Origin: Pseudomonadota bacterium
Lineage (GTDB): Bacteria > Pseudomonadota > Alphaproteobacteria > Rhizobiales > Xanthobacteraceae
Direction: 5' to 3'
Length of the DNA: 5,916 nucleotides
Assembly (NCBI GenBank): GCA_023417665.1
Contig: JAEZFA010000016.1
Span: 1 to 5,916, forward strand
Under the pieces are notes generated by a model. The model saw only the letters and a program-made list of their open reading frames with translations, had not been told where the DNA came from and did not search any database. The position numbers were made by a program, and so were the translations under genes. This document shows, one piece after another, positions 1-5,916 of this stretch (positions are counted from its first letter, which is position 1; each line of letters begins with the position of its first letter).

Positions 1-46
1 GAGCATCGTCGGACACAAGGATTTGCTGGCGCTGCCGAGGCCGTAA
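1..46 (+). CDS. C-terminal tail of an unidentified plus-strand gene (partial)
   Basis: Reading from base 2 in frame gives SIVGHKDLLALPRP followed by TAA at 44-46. Twelve of its fourteen sense codons end in G or C, against six and nine in the other two plus frames, which fits the strong third-position GC bias of the genes in this window. That is the main reason to think it is the end of a real gene entering from the left. The fragment is too short to name a family. It would end one base before the stop codon of the cytochrome b561 gene on the other strand, a plausible convergent arrangement. The alternative is that this is simply spacer DNA. Confidence 0.4.
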   Translation, partial: SIVGHKDLLALPRP

Positions 47-47
47 C

Positions 48-590
48 TCAGCGGCCCGGCAGCATCCGCTCCAGCACGCCATCCTTGCGGATCACATAAT
101 GAAATAGCGCCGCCCCGATATGCATGAGTGCGAGCGCGCCGACTGCGAACCCCATCAGCTTGTGACGCGCGAAGATAAAGTTCGCGGTGTCCTCGTTCTT
201 CGTGAAGAAGGGCTGGATTTCAAACAGGCCGAAGAACGGCGTCGGTGCGCCGTAATACATGTTGGCAATCGCGCCGGAGATCGGCGTGAGAAACAGAAGC
301 AAGTATAGCGCCCAGTGAGTGACGGTTCCGGCATAGCGGTAGAACGCAGGAATGTTGGGCTCCGGCGGGGCGCCGTTCACGATCCGGTAGATCAGGCGGA
401 CGGTCATCAGAAGCAGCACCGCCACGCCGAGCGACTTGTGGAAATTATAGAGATTGAACGGCGCGTTTTCGATATTCCCCATCACGATGCCGACCGGAAT
501 CGCGGTCAGCACCAAGAGCGCCACGATCCAGTGCAGGGACTTCGCAAAACCCGAGTATCCATGCTGGTAACTCTCCGGTGCGACCGACAT
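48..590 (-). CDS. Cytochrome b561 family membrane protein (CybB-like)
   Basis: This is a 180-residue inner-membrane di-heme b-type cytochrome, of the family that moves electrons between the quinone pool and other acceptors; E. coli CybB is a superoxide:quinone oxidoreductase. Four hydrophobic segments are visible at about residues 18-38, 50-70, 90-110 and 144-166. Likely heme-ligand histidines are H20 (SLHW, helix 1), H51 (NFHKSLG, helix 2), and H143 and H157 (RHKLMG...LMHIGAALFH, helix 4); H92 and H164 are further membrane-edge histidines. The length matches the usual 170-190 residues. I chose the ATG at 588-590 because GGGAG lies seven bases upstream (598-602) and the N-terminus MSVAPESYQHGYSGFAKSLHW is typical of the family. 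An upstream in-frame TTG at 657-659 would add 23 unusual residues and has no such support. The gene lies 89 bases downstream of pbpC in the same direction. The family is secure; the physiological electron donor and acceptor cannot be read from the sequence. Confidence 0.93.
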   Translation of the reverse strand: MSVAPESYQHGYSGFAKSLHWIVALLVLTAIPVGIVMGNIENAPFNLYNFHKSLGVAVLLLMTVRLIYRIVNGAPPEPNIPAFYRYAGTVTHWALYLLLFLTPISGAIANMYYGAPTPFFGLFEIQPFFTKNEDTANFIFARHKLMGFAVGALALMHIGAALFHYVIRKDGVLERMLPGR

Positions 591-597
591 TCTTTGT

Positions 598-602
598 CTC
601 CC
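598..602 (-). promoter_or_regulatory. Ribosome binding site of the cytochrome b561 gene
   Basis: The minus strand reads GGGAGACAAAGAATG, so a purine-rich GGGAG sits seven bases before the ATG at 588-590. This is a good Shine-Dalgarno match at normal spacing and decides the start codon over the upstream TTG at 657-659. Confidence 0.8.
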
Positions 603-627
603 GACAGGTGAAGAAGGACAGGCAACT

Positions 628-653
628 AACCACGCGCAGCTTAGCACGGTTCC
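628..653 (-). promoter_or_regulatory. Candidate EcfG (general stress response) promoter upstream of cytochrome b561
   Basis: On the minus strand GGAAC (653-649; GGAACC if extended by one base) is followed after 17 bases by GGTT (631-628). Alphaproteobacterial EcfG/RpoE2-type sigma factors recognise about GGAAC-N16 to N18-CGTT, so the -35 is a full match and the -10 matches three of four bases. Transcription would start near position 620, giving a leader of about 30 bases that includes the ribosome binding site. I see no convincing sigma-70 promoter in the 591-679 gap. The match is short and could be chance. Confidence 0.4.
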
Positions 654-679
654 AAACAACGCGAAGGCCGGAGAGATCG

Positions 680-2758
680 TCAGTGCTGGAGGCGTACGAA
701 AACGCTGTCTGTCGCGCCGCTCGCATCAATGACGGTCAGGCGTACAAACCCGGGGCCTGCCGGCTGCCAGAACGCGGCATTGCGGAATCCGGCTTGGCCG
801 ATCGGGCGTCCGTCCACCAGAAAGCGATAAGGCCCGTTACCGCCGGTCGTTTTGATGACCATTGGCTGCGGCGGCGCGAGCGGACCATCCCGCTCCAGCG
901 CAAGCTCGGCGCCGTTCATGGGAAACGTGATCTTCAGCGGCGGTTCGTTTCGCACCGAACGCATGTCGCCGGGCGGCGTGAAGCGGCGGAGCGGCAGCGG
1001 CAGGCGCGCCGTGCTGGCGACAATTGCCCCTGCAGGTGCTGCAGGCAGCGGCTCCGTTCGCGGCGCGGCCCGGGCAAAAGCATCGAATAAAATGGGCGCG
1101 GCGACGGCGCGGCCGATCATACCGGGCACCGGCTGACCGTCAGGCCGGCCGACCCAAACCGAAATCGTATACTTGCCGTCGAAGCCGACGGCCCAGGCGT
1201 CGCGATAGCCATAGGAGGTACCGGTCTTGAATGCGATGCGGCCGAAGCCGGCATTCTCCGGCGGCGGTGCGCCGATCAGAATATTGCCGACATACCAGGA
1301 GGCGACGGGATCGAGCAGCCGGGTCCGGCGCGGCGTGTCATGGGGAACGTCCAGACGATGCACCAGCGGGAACGCATCGCCCCCGCGCGCGAGTGCGGTG
1401 TAGAGCACCGTGAGGTCCTCGAGCCGAAGGCCAAGACCGCCGAGGCCGATGGCAAGACCGGGAATTTCCCCTTGCGGCAGTTGCAGCACCGCGCCGCTTT
1501 GCTCGAGACGCGCATAAAGCCGTTGCGGTCCGACGGAGTCGAGCAGCGCCACCGCCGGCACATTCAGCGAAAGCTGCAACGCCTTGCGCAGCGTCACGGT
1601 GCCCTGAAAGGTGAGGTCAAAGTTTTCCGGCCGCCAAGCCCCGAACCGGGTCGGACGATCCTCGATCAGCGTTTCGGGGTGTGCGACACCGTCCTCGAAG
1701 GCAAGACCGTAAATGAAGGGCTTGAGCGCCGAGCCCGGCGAACGTACGCCGCGGGTCATGTCGATCCGCCCTGCCCGTTCGGTGTCGTTGAAATCGACCG
1801 AACCGACGCGCGCCAGCACATGACCGGTTTCGTTGTGGGCGACGAGGATCGCGAGCGAAACATTGGGCCCAAGACCGGTCAGCTTCTCCCGCGCGAGTTC
1901 TTCAAGCCGCTTCTGAACGGTCGCATCGATTGCGAGCTTGTGCAGCCGCTGCTTCGGAAATGCGGCAACCGCCGCCTCCGCGGCATGCGGGGCGATCTGC
2001 GGCAGTTCGCGGCGCCGGCGCGGCACGGCTTCTTCGCGGGCGCGATCGGCTTCGGCCATGGTGATGACGCCTGCCGTCAACATCCGGTCGATGACCCGGT
2101 TGCGCGCGCGCATCGCGACATCGGCGGCGCGATCCGGCCGGCGTACTTCCGGCGACTGCGGCAATGCGACAAGAAGTGCAGCCTCCCCGATCGTCAGCCG
2201 CGACGGCTCCTTGCCGAAATAGGCATAAGACGCCGCGCGCACGCCTTCGAGATTGCCGCCGAACGGCGCGAGCGTCAGATAGAGTTCGAGAATTTCCTGC
2301 TTCGAGAGCCGCGCTTCCAGCTGCATGGCGCGCACGATCTCGACGAGCTTGGCAAAAATCGTCCGGTGCTTGCGCGGTTCGATCAGCCGCGCAACCTGCA
2401 TCGAAAGCGTCGAACCGCCCGAAACGATTTCGCCATTCGTAACCAGTTGATAGACCGCCCGCAGCATCGCGATCGGATCGGTCCCGATATGCGAATGAAA
2501 ACGCCGATCCTCGTATGCGATCAGCATTTCGAGATAACGCCGATCGACCTGCGCCGGCGTTGCCGGCAGCCGCCAGCGTCCATCGGAAAGCGAGAACGGC
2601 CGCAGGAGCACGCCGTTGCGATCGACCACCTCGACCGAACGCATGACCTCCGGCGGCACGGGCGCCATCGCGCGGATCAACCCGACGGCAGCGAACGCGC
2701 CCGCAAGACTTGCGAGCGCGCCGATGCCGACGAGTTTGATGATCCGCGCCTTCTTCAT
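680..2758 (-). CDS. pbpC: Penicillin-binding protein 1C, bifunctional glycosyltransferase/transpeptidase
   Basis: This 692-residue class A penicillin-binding protein polymerises lipid II glycan chains and cross-links peptides on the periplasmic face of the inner membrane. A short basic N-terminus (MKKARIIK) and one hydrophobic segment at about residues 9-31 anchor it. The GT51 domain follows: EDRRFHSHIG with catalytic Glu83, GGSTLSMQVARL at 114-125, KLVEIVRAMQLE with the conserved Glu140, and the KQEILELYL segment near 153. The transpeptidase domain carries SxxK (S343-A-L-K346 within GSALKPF), SxN (S397-L-N399) and KTGTS (511-515). A BiPBP_C domain, diagnostic of the 1C type, occupies about 605-690. 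All catalytic motifs are intact, and the length is somewhat below the 770 residues of E. coli PbpC. The ATG overlaps the stop of the upstream alpha-2-macroglobulin gene by four bases and has no strong Shine-Dalgarno sequence, so translational coupling is likely. The function of PBP1C is poorly defined in general; envelope repair is an inference from its gene partner. Confidence 0.96.
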   Translation of the reverse strand: MKKARIIKLVGIGALASLAGAFAAVGLIRAMAPVPPEVMRSVEVVDRNGVLLRPFSLSDGRWRLPATPAQVDRRYLEMLIAYEDRRFHSHIGTDPIAMLRAVYQLVTNGEIVSGGSTLSMQVARLIEPRKHRTIFAKLVEIVRAMQLEARLSKQEILELYLTLAPFGGNLEGVRAASYAYFGKEPSRLTIGEAALLVALPQSPEVRRPDRAADVAMRARNRVIDRMLTAGVITMAEADRAREEAVPRRRRELPQIAPHAAEAAVAAFPKQRLHKLAIDATVQKRLEELAREKLTGLGPNVSLAILVAHNETGHVLARVGSVDFNDTERAGRIDMTRGVRSPGSALKPFIYGLAFEDGVAHPETLIEDRPTRFGAWRPENFDLTFQGTVTLRKALQLSLNVPAVALLDSVGPQRLYARLEQSGAVLQLPQGEIPGLAIGLGGLGLRLEDLTVLYTALARGGDAFPLVHRLDVPHDTPRRTRLLDPVASWYVGNILIGAPPPENAGFGRIAFKTGTSYGYRDAWAVGFDGKYTISVWVGRPDGQPVPGMIGRAVAAPILFDAFARAAPRTEPLPAAPAGAIVASTARLPLPLRRFTPPGDMRSVRNEPPLKITFPMNGAELALERDGPLAPPQPMVIKTTGGNGPYRFLVDGRPIGQAGFRNAAFWQPAGPGFVRLTVIDASGATDSVFVRLQH
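2755..2758 (-). other. ATGA stop/start overlap coupling the macroglobulin gene and pbpC
   Basis: On the minus strand TCGCGATGAAGAAG contains the TGA stop of the macroglobulin gene (2757-2755) inside the ATG start of pbpC (2758-2756). The upstream bases (GCAGCCGGCTTCGCG) hold no good Shine-Dalgarno sequence. PbpC translation therefore probably depends on ribosomes finishing the upstream gene. Confidence 0.85.
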
Positions 2759-5700
2759 CGCGAAGCCGGCTGCACTTCGACTTCACCCGCTTCGGTCCGC
2801 GCGAAGCGATCCGGCCGGTACATATCCTCGATGATCGCCGGTGGATGCGCATACTTCCCGGGCGAGACCGCGCGAACGATATAGGCCACCGTGATGATGC
2901 CCTTCTCGTTCGCGCGCCGGTCAAAGGCCGCGACGAAGCGATCGTCACGGAACTCGGTATGCGCCGCGTAGGTGGTCTGACCGATCCACTTCAGACCGCC
3001 GGTTTCGCCGCCGGCGACAATCCGCGGATTATCGATCTCGAAACCTGCCGGAAGATGATCGACCAGCAGGAGACGGCCCGCGACCTGCTCGGTCGGGTTG
3101 ACGCGAAGCACGACAACCATGCGCTGGTTCTGCGTGACTTTCGTCGGATCGACCGGCGTGCCGTCCAGCGCGCGATAGGTACGCGCAATGCGGAAGCCTT
3201 TCTCCGCCGGCGGTTCGGCCGCCGTCGGCGCACCGCGAATGCCGATCACCACCTGCACCGGCCGGTCGCCGTTGTTCGCGATACGGATCGTCTTGCCCTG
3301 CAATTCGGCCGCACGGATGGTGCGGAAGTAATTGCCCTTGTGCGCGACACCGTCGATCGTCAGCGAAAGCTGCTGCGATTCCTTCACGAAGGCGCGGGCG
3401 GCCAGCACCATCCACGCATTCTCCTGCGTGCTGGTACTTGGCGTGACGCCGCGGGCGACTTCAAGCCGCGCAAGCGCGAGCCGCACGGTTTTCTCGGCTC
3501 CCGCTTCGGTCGCAAGCGCCACGATGCCGGCTGCGTCGCGCAGCGGCGAGCCGTAGTCGTCACGTCCTGCGACGGGAGCAAGCTGGTCTGCCGGCAGCGC
3601 GGTCAGCGCCGCGTTGAAGACCTTCTCGGCCCTGAGCTTGTCGCCCATCAACGACAGGGCCGCGGCAACCTGACCGCGCGAGAGCGCGGTGGTCAGGTCG
3701 TCGATCTTGGCATCCGCGAGGTAGCGCAGATCACCGACCGGAGCGACACCGTTGCGCGCGAGCACATAGAGCGCATAGGCGATTGCCTCGGTATTCTGCT
3801 CACCACCGCGGTTGCTGCCGAGCTGGACCGCATTGCGGAGCCGGTTCAGCGCGAGGCGGAACTGGTTCTCCGGCACGGTGAAGCCCTTCTCCCGCGCGCG
3901 GGTGAGGAAGTCGGTGACATAAGCGTGCAGCCAGGTGTCGGCCGCACTCGACGAACTCCAGAGACCAAACGCGCCTTCGGAGTTCTGACGCGCCAGCACC
4001 CGGGTGATCGACTCCTTGATGCGCTCATCAATGCTCTTGTCGAGCGCAAGCTGGCTCTCTTTCGCGAGATCATTGACATAGAGCAGCGGCAGCGCCCGGC
4101 TCGTGATCTGCTCGGAGCAGCCATAGGGATAACGGTCGAGCGCAAGCAAGAGCGACGGCACGTCGATCGCGTTCTGCGGCGAGACCGTGAGCGATACCGC
4201 ACCCGTTCCCGGCACGACGTCGGCAAGCAGATTGGCGTCGATGACGATGCTCTCGCCGCGCGCAAGTTCGCGCACGGTGCGCCGCTCGATCGCCGGATAA
4301 GCCGGCCGCGTCAGCAGCGCATAATTCCGCTCGATCGAAAAACCCTTGGGTCCGGAAATCCGGATCGCGAGCGATGCCGGCCCGACGCCCTTTCCGATCA
4401 GCTCGAGCGTGAAGCCCGTGCGTGCGCCGGCTGCAAGGGTCAGCTTGCGGTTCGACGCCGACACTTCGGCTGCCCCTTGGGTGACGAGATCGACCTGATA
4501 GTCACCTGCCGGTCCTTCGACATTGGTGATGTCAAGCCGCAGGGTCGAGCGGTCGTTCGCCGCGAGGAATCGGGGCAACGTCGCCTGCACCACCACCTGA
4601 TCGCGGATAATGACCTCGGACGCCGCGTGGCCGACCTTCTCCTCGCTCCAGGCAACCGCCATCACGCGCACGCTGCCGTCGAAGGCCGGAACGTCGAACG
4701 TGACGTTGGCCTTGCCGTCCTTGTCGACATTGACGATGCCGGAATAGAGCACGAGCGGCGCCTGTGACGGCGGATTGCCCGCCATCTCCATTGCATTGGC
4801 GTCACCACCGGTACGAATCCGGCCGCGAACGCCCTGCATGCCGTCGATCAATGCGCCGTAGAGATCGCGCACTTCACCGGCGAGGCGCCGCTGCCCGAGA
4901 TAGTAGTTGTCGGGCGCGGGCGACTTGTAATTCGTCAGGTTGAGAATCCCGACATCGACCGCCGCGACCACGACGCGCGCGGTGCCGCCGGAAAGACCGG
5001 TGACGGTAACCGGTATGGTCCAGCTGGTATTTGGCCGGATCTGCTGCGGCAGTTCCAGTTTCACGCCGAGCGTCTTCGCAGCCCGCTCAACACCGAACCA
5101 GGCAACGCCAATCGCACGGCTCGGCATGCGGCTTTTCTGCACGTCGAGCGGACGATGATGGAAAGCGACGACATATGCGCCCGGTCCCCAGTCCGCGCCA
5201 ACGCGGAAGGTTACGCGACCGCCATTGGCGCCGATCTGGGTCTGCTGGACGGCATGCACCTTGTCGCCCACCACCATGACCGTCGCGGCACCGTCGATGC
5301 GCGGCGACAGCGAAACCGTCATGGTGTCGCCGTCGTTATACTCGGTCTTGTCGAGCGACACTTCGAGACGGTCCGGAGTAACCGCGGAAGTCTCGCCGTA
5401 GAAGCCTGCGTCAAAGGCGAAGCTCGCCGCCGGCCCGGCCGGCTCGGCGGAGGTGACCTCCAGACGATAGCGTCCGTACGGGACATCGGCAGAAATCGTG
5501 ACGGGCTTTTCCGCGGAAGCGTTCAGCGTCCCTTCCGCGACCTTGCGCGTCTGCCGCACCGGCTCGTAGTCCCATGAGCCGGAAACACGGTACCACTGGT
5601 AGCGCGTCTCGACGCGGTAGATCGCCCATTTGAGATTTTGCTTCGCGACGAGCTTGCCGGCCGGATCGGCCAGCACGACGTCGAACAACGCCTTCTCGCC

Positions 5701-5916
5701 ATCACCGACGCGCGCCTTGAACTGCGGACGAATGCCGATCGCCGTTTCGTTCGCCGCAACCGGCACCACGATGCGCCGCTCGATGGCGCGGCCGCCGGGC
5801 TCCTGCATGCGGACGGTGATCTGCGCTTCGAGCGCGCGCGAGGTACGCGGCACGTCCGGCAGTTCGATCAAAAGATCGGCGTGACCTTTCGCGTCGGTCT
5901 TTGGCAGATCCGACAG
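2755..5916 (-). CDS. Alpha-2-macroglobulin family periplasmic protease trap, YfhM type (5' end outside window)
   Basis: This is a bacterial alpha-2-macroglobulin, a periplasmic protein thought to trap attacking proteases through bait cleavage and thioester coupling. The frame is open to the window edge; the visible part starts LSDLPKTDAKGHADLLIEL, so the in-frame TTG at 5869-5871 is not the start. Numbering the 1,053 visible residues from the edge: beta-rich macroglobulin domains fill about 1-315; the A2M core with AAVDVGILNLT begins near 318; a Gly/Arg/Met-rich stretch at about 358-385 is the likely bait region; LPRFLAANDR is at 447-456; the thioester motif YPYGCSEQ has Cys600 and Gln603; a helical thioester domain runs to about 845; the C-terminal receptor-like domain ends with HPPAIIEDMYRPD near 1024. 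Family members are usually about 1,600-1,750 residues, so roughly 600-700 N-terminal residues, including any signal peptide or lipobox, are missing here. The gene overlaps pbpC by four bases. The family assignment is secure; an anti-protease role is inferred from studied homologues such as E. coli ECAM. Confidence 0.95.
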   Translation of the reverse strand: MSDLPKTDAKGHADLLIELPDVPRTSRALEAQITVRMQEPGGRAIERRIVVPVAANETAIGIRPQFKARVGDGEKALFDVVLADPAGKLVAKQNLKWAIYRVETRYQWYRVSGSWDYEPVRQTRKVAEGTLNASAEKPVTISADVPYGRYRLEVTSAEPAGPAASFAFDAGFYGETSAVTPDRLEVSLDKTEYNDGDTMTVSLSPRIDGAATVMVVGDKVHAVQQTQIGANGGRVTFRVGADWGPGAYVVAFHHRPLDVQKSRMPSRAIGVAWFGVERAAKTLGVKLELPQQIRPNTSWTIPVTVTGLSGGTARVVVAAVDVGILNLTNYKSPAPDNYYLGQRRLAGEVRDLYGALIDGMQGVRGRIRTGGDANAMEMAGNPPSQAPLVLYSGIVNVDKDGKANVTFDVPAFDGSVRVMAVAWSEEKVGHAASEVIIRDQVVVQATLPRFLAANDRSTLRLDITNVEGPAGDYQVDLVTQGAAEVSASNRKLTLAAGARTGFTLELIGKGVGPASLAIRISGPKGFSIERNYALLTRPAYPAIERRTVRELARGESIVIDANLLADVVPGTGAVSLTVSPQNAIDVPSLLLALDRYPYGCSEQITSRALPLLYVNDLAKESQLALDKSIDERIKESITRVLARQNSEGAFGLWSSSSAADTWLHAYVTDFLTRAREKGFTVPENQFRLALNRLRNAVQLGSNRGGEQNTEAIAYALYVLARNGVAPVGDLRYLADAKIDDLTTALSRGQVAAALSLMGDKLRAEKVFNAALTALPADQLAPVAGRDDYGSPLRDAAGIVALATEAGAEKTVRLALARLEVARGVTPSTSTQENAWMVLAARAFVKESQQLSLTIDGVAHKGNYFRTIRAAELQGKTIRIANNGDRPVQVVIGIRGAPTAAEPPAEKGFRIARTYRALDGTPVDPTKVTQNQRMVVVLRVNPTEQVAGRLLLVDHLPAGFEIDNPRIVAGGETGGLKWIGQTTYAAHTEFRDDRFVAAFDRRANEKGIITVAYIVRAVSPGKYAHPPAIIEDMYRPDRFARTEAGEVEVQPASR
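4108..4119 (-). other. Thioester motif CSEQ of the alpha-2-macroglobulin
   Basis: The codons TGC TCC GAG CAG encode Cys-Ser-Glu-Gln in the context YPYGCSEQITSRALPLLY. CxEQ is the sequence whose Cys and Gln side chains form the internal thioester in complement and macroglobulin proteins. Its presence indicates a covalent trapping variant, unlike the MagD/YfaS-type bacterial macroglobulins that lack it. Confidence 0.9.

Noticed and set aside
591..659. N-terminal extension of the cytochrome b561 gene from a TTG at 657-659
   Set aside because: The extension is 23 residues of non-family sequence, has no good ribosome binding site and would overlap the candidate promoter and the GGGAG site that serves the ATG at 588-590.
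591..679. A sigma-54 or sigma-70 promoter, or a rho-independent terminator after pbpC
   Set aside because: The TGGAAC...GCTGC stretch has the wrong spacing for a -24/-12 promoter, no TATAAT-like box lies at a proper distance from TTGTTT, and I found no GC-rich hairpin followed by a T run.
1340..2884. A 514-codon open frame on the plus strand, antisense to pbpC
   Set aside because: It is in register with pbpC codons and has the same explanation. It runs across the pbpC/macroglobulin junction, and its Arg-rich composition resembles no known family, while the minus strand carries complete catalytic motifs.
2845..4767. A 640-codon open frame on the plus strand, antisense to the macroglobulin gene
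   Set aside because: It is in codon register with the real gene, so its stops could only arise from sense TTA, CTA or TCA codons, which are very rare here; it ends exactly at a TCA serine codon. Its product is Arg/Asp/His-rich with no recognisable domain.
5869..5871. TTG at 5869-5871 as the start of the macroglobulin gene
   Set aside because: The frame stays open through to the window edge with family-like sequence (PKTDAKGHADL) upstream, and known relatives have several hundred more N-terminal residues.

Overview
The window looks like chromosomal DNA of a GC-rich Gram-negative bacterium. I judge it to be an alphaproteobacterium, probably of the Rhizobiales/Hyphomicrobiales. The grounds are the high G/C at third codon positions, the near absence of TTA, CTA and TCA codons, the bacterial alpha-2-macroglobulin/pbpC pair, and a possible EcfG-type promoter. 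I recall this taxonomy from family resemblance; no search was done. I see no mobile element, CRISPR array, RNA gene or repeat array.

Almost all the coding capacity is on the minus strand, so it reads from the right edge to the left. The right half (2755-5916) is the C-terminal part, about 1,050 residues, of a periplasmic alpha-2-macroglobulin (YfhM type). It has an intact CxEQ thioester motif, and its N-terminus lies outside the window. Its TGA stop overlaps the ATG of the next gene by four bases (ATGA, 2755-2758). That gene (680-2758) is pbpC, a bifunctional class A penicillin-binding protein 1C with all expected glycosyltransferase and transpeptidase motifs and a C-terminal BiPBP_C domain. 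After an 89-base gap (591-679) comes a cytochrome b561-family membrane protein (48-590) with a clear ribosome binding site. A possible stress-sigma-factor promoter lies in that gap. At the extreme left edge, 1-46 reads as the last codons of a plus-strand gene ending one base before the stop of the cytochrome gene, so the two would converge tail to tail.

Together, the first two genes form the known bacterial A2M/PBP1C module. The macroglobulin is thought to trap proteases that reach the periplasm through a damaged envelope, and PBP1C to help repair or modify peptidoglycan. The cytochrome b561 gene follows in the same direction. It could be reached by read-through but probably has its own promoter, and no functional link to the pair is evident. 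The window is mostly an ordinary, well-formed example of known families. The best leads are the EcfG-like promoter, the bait-region composition and the very tight convergent junction.
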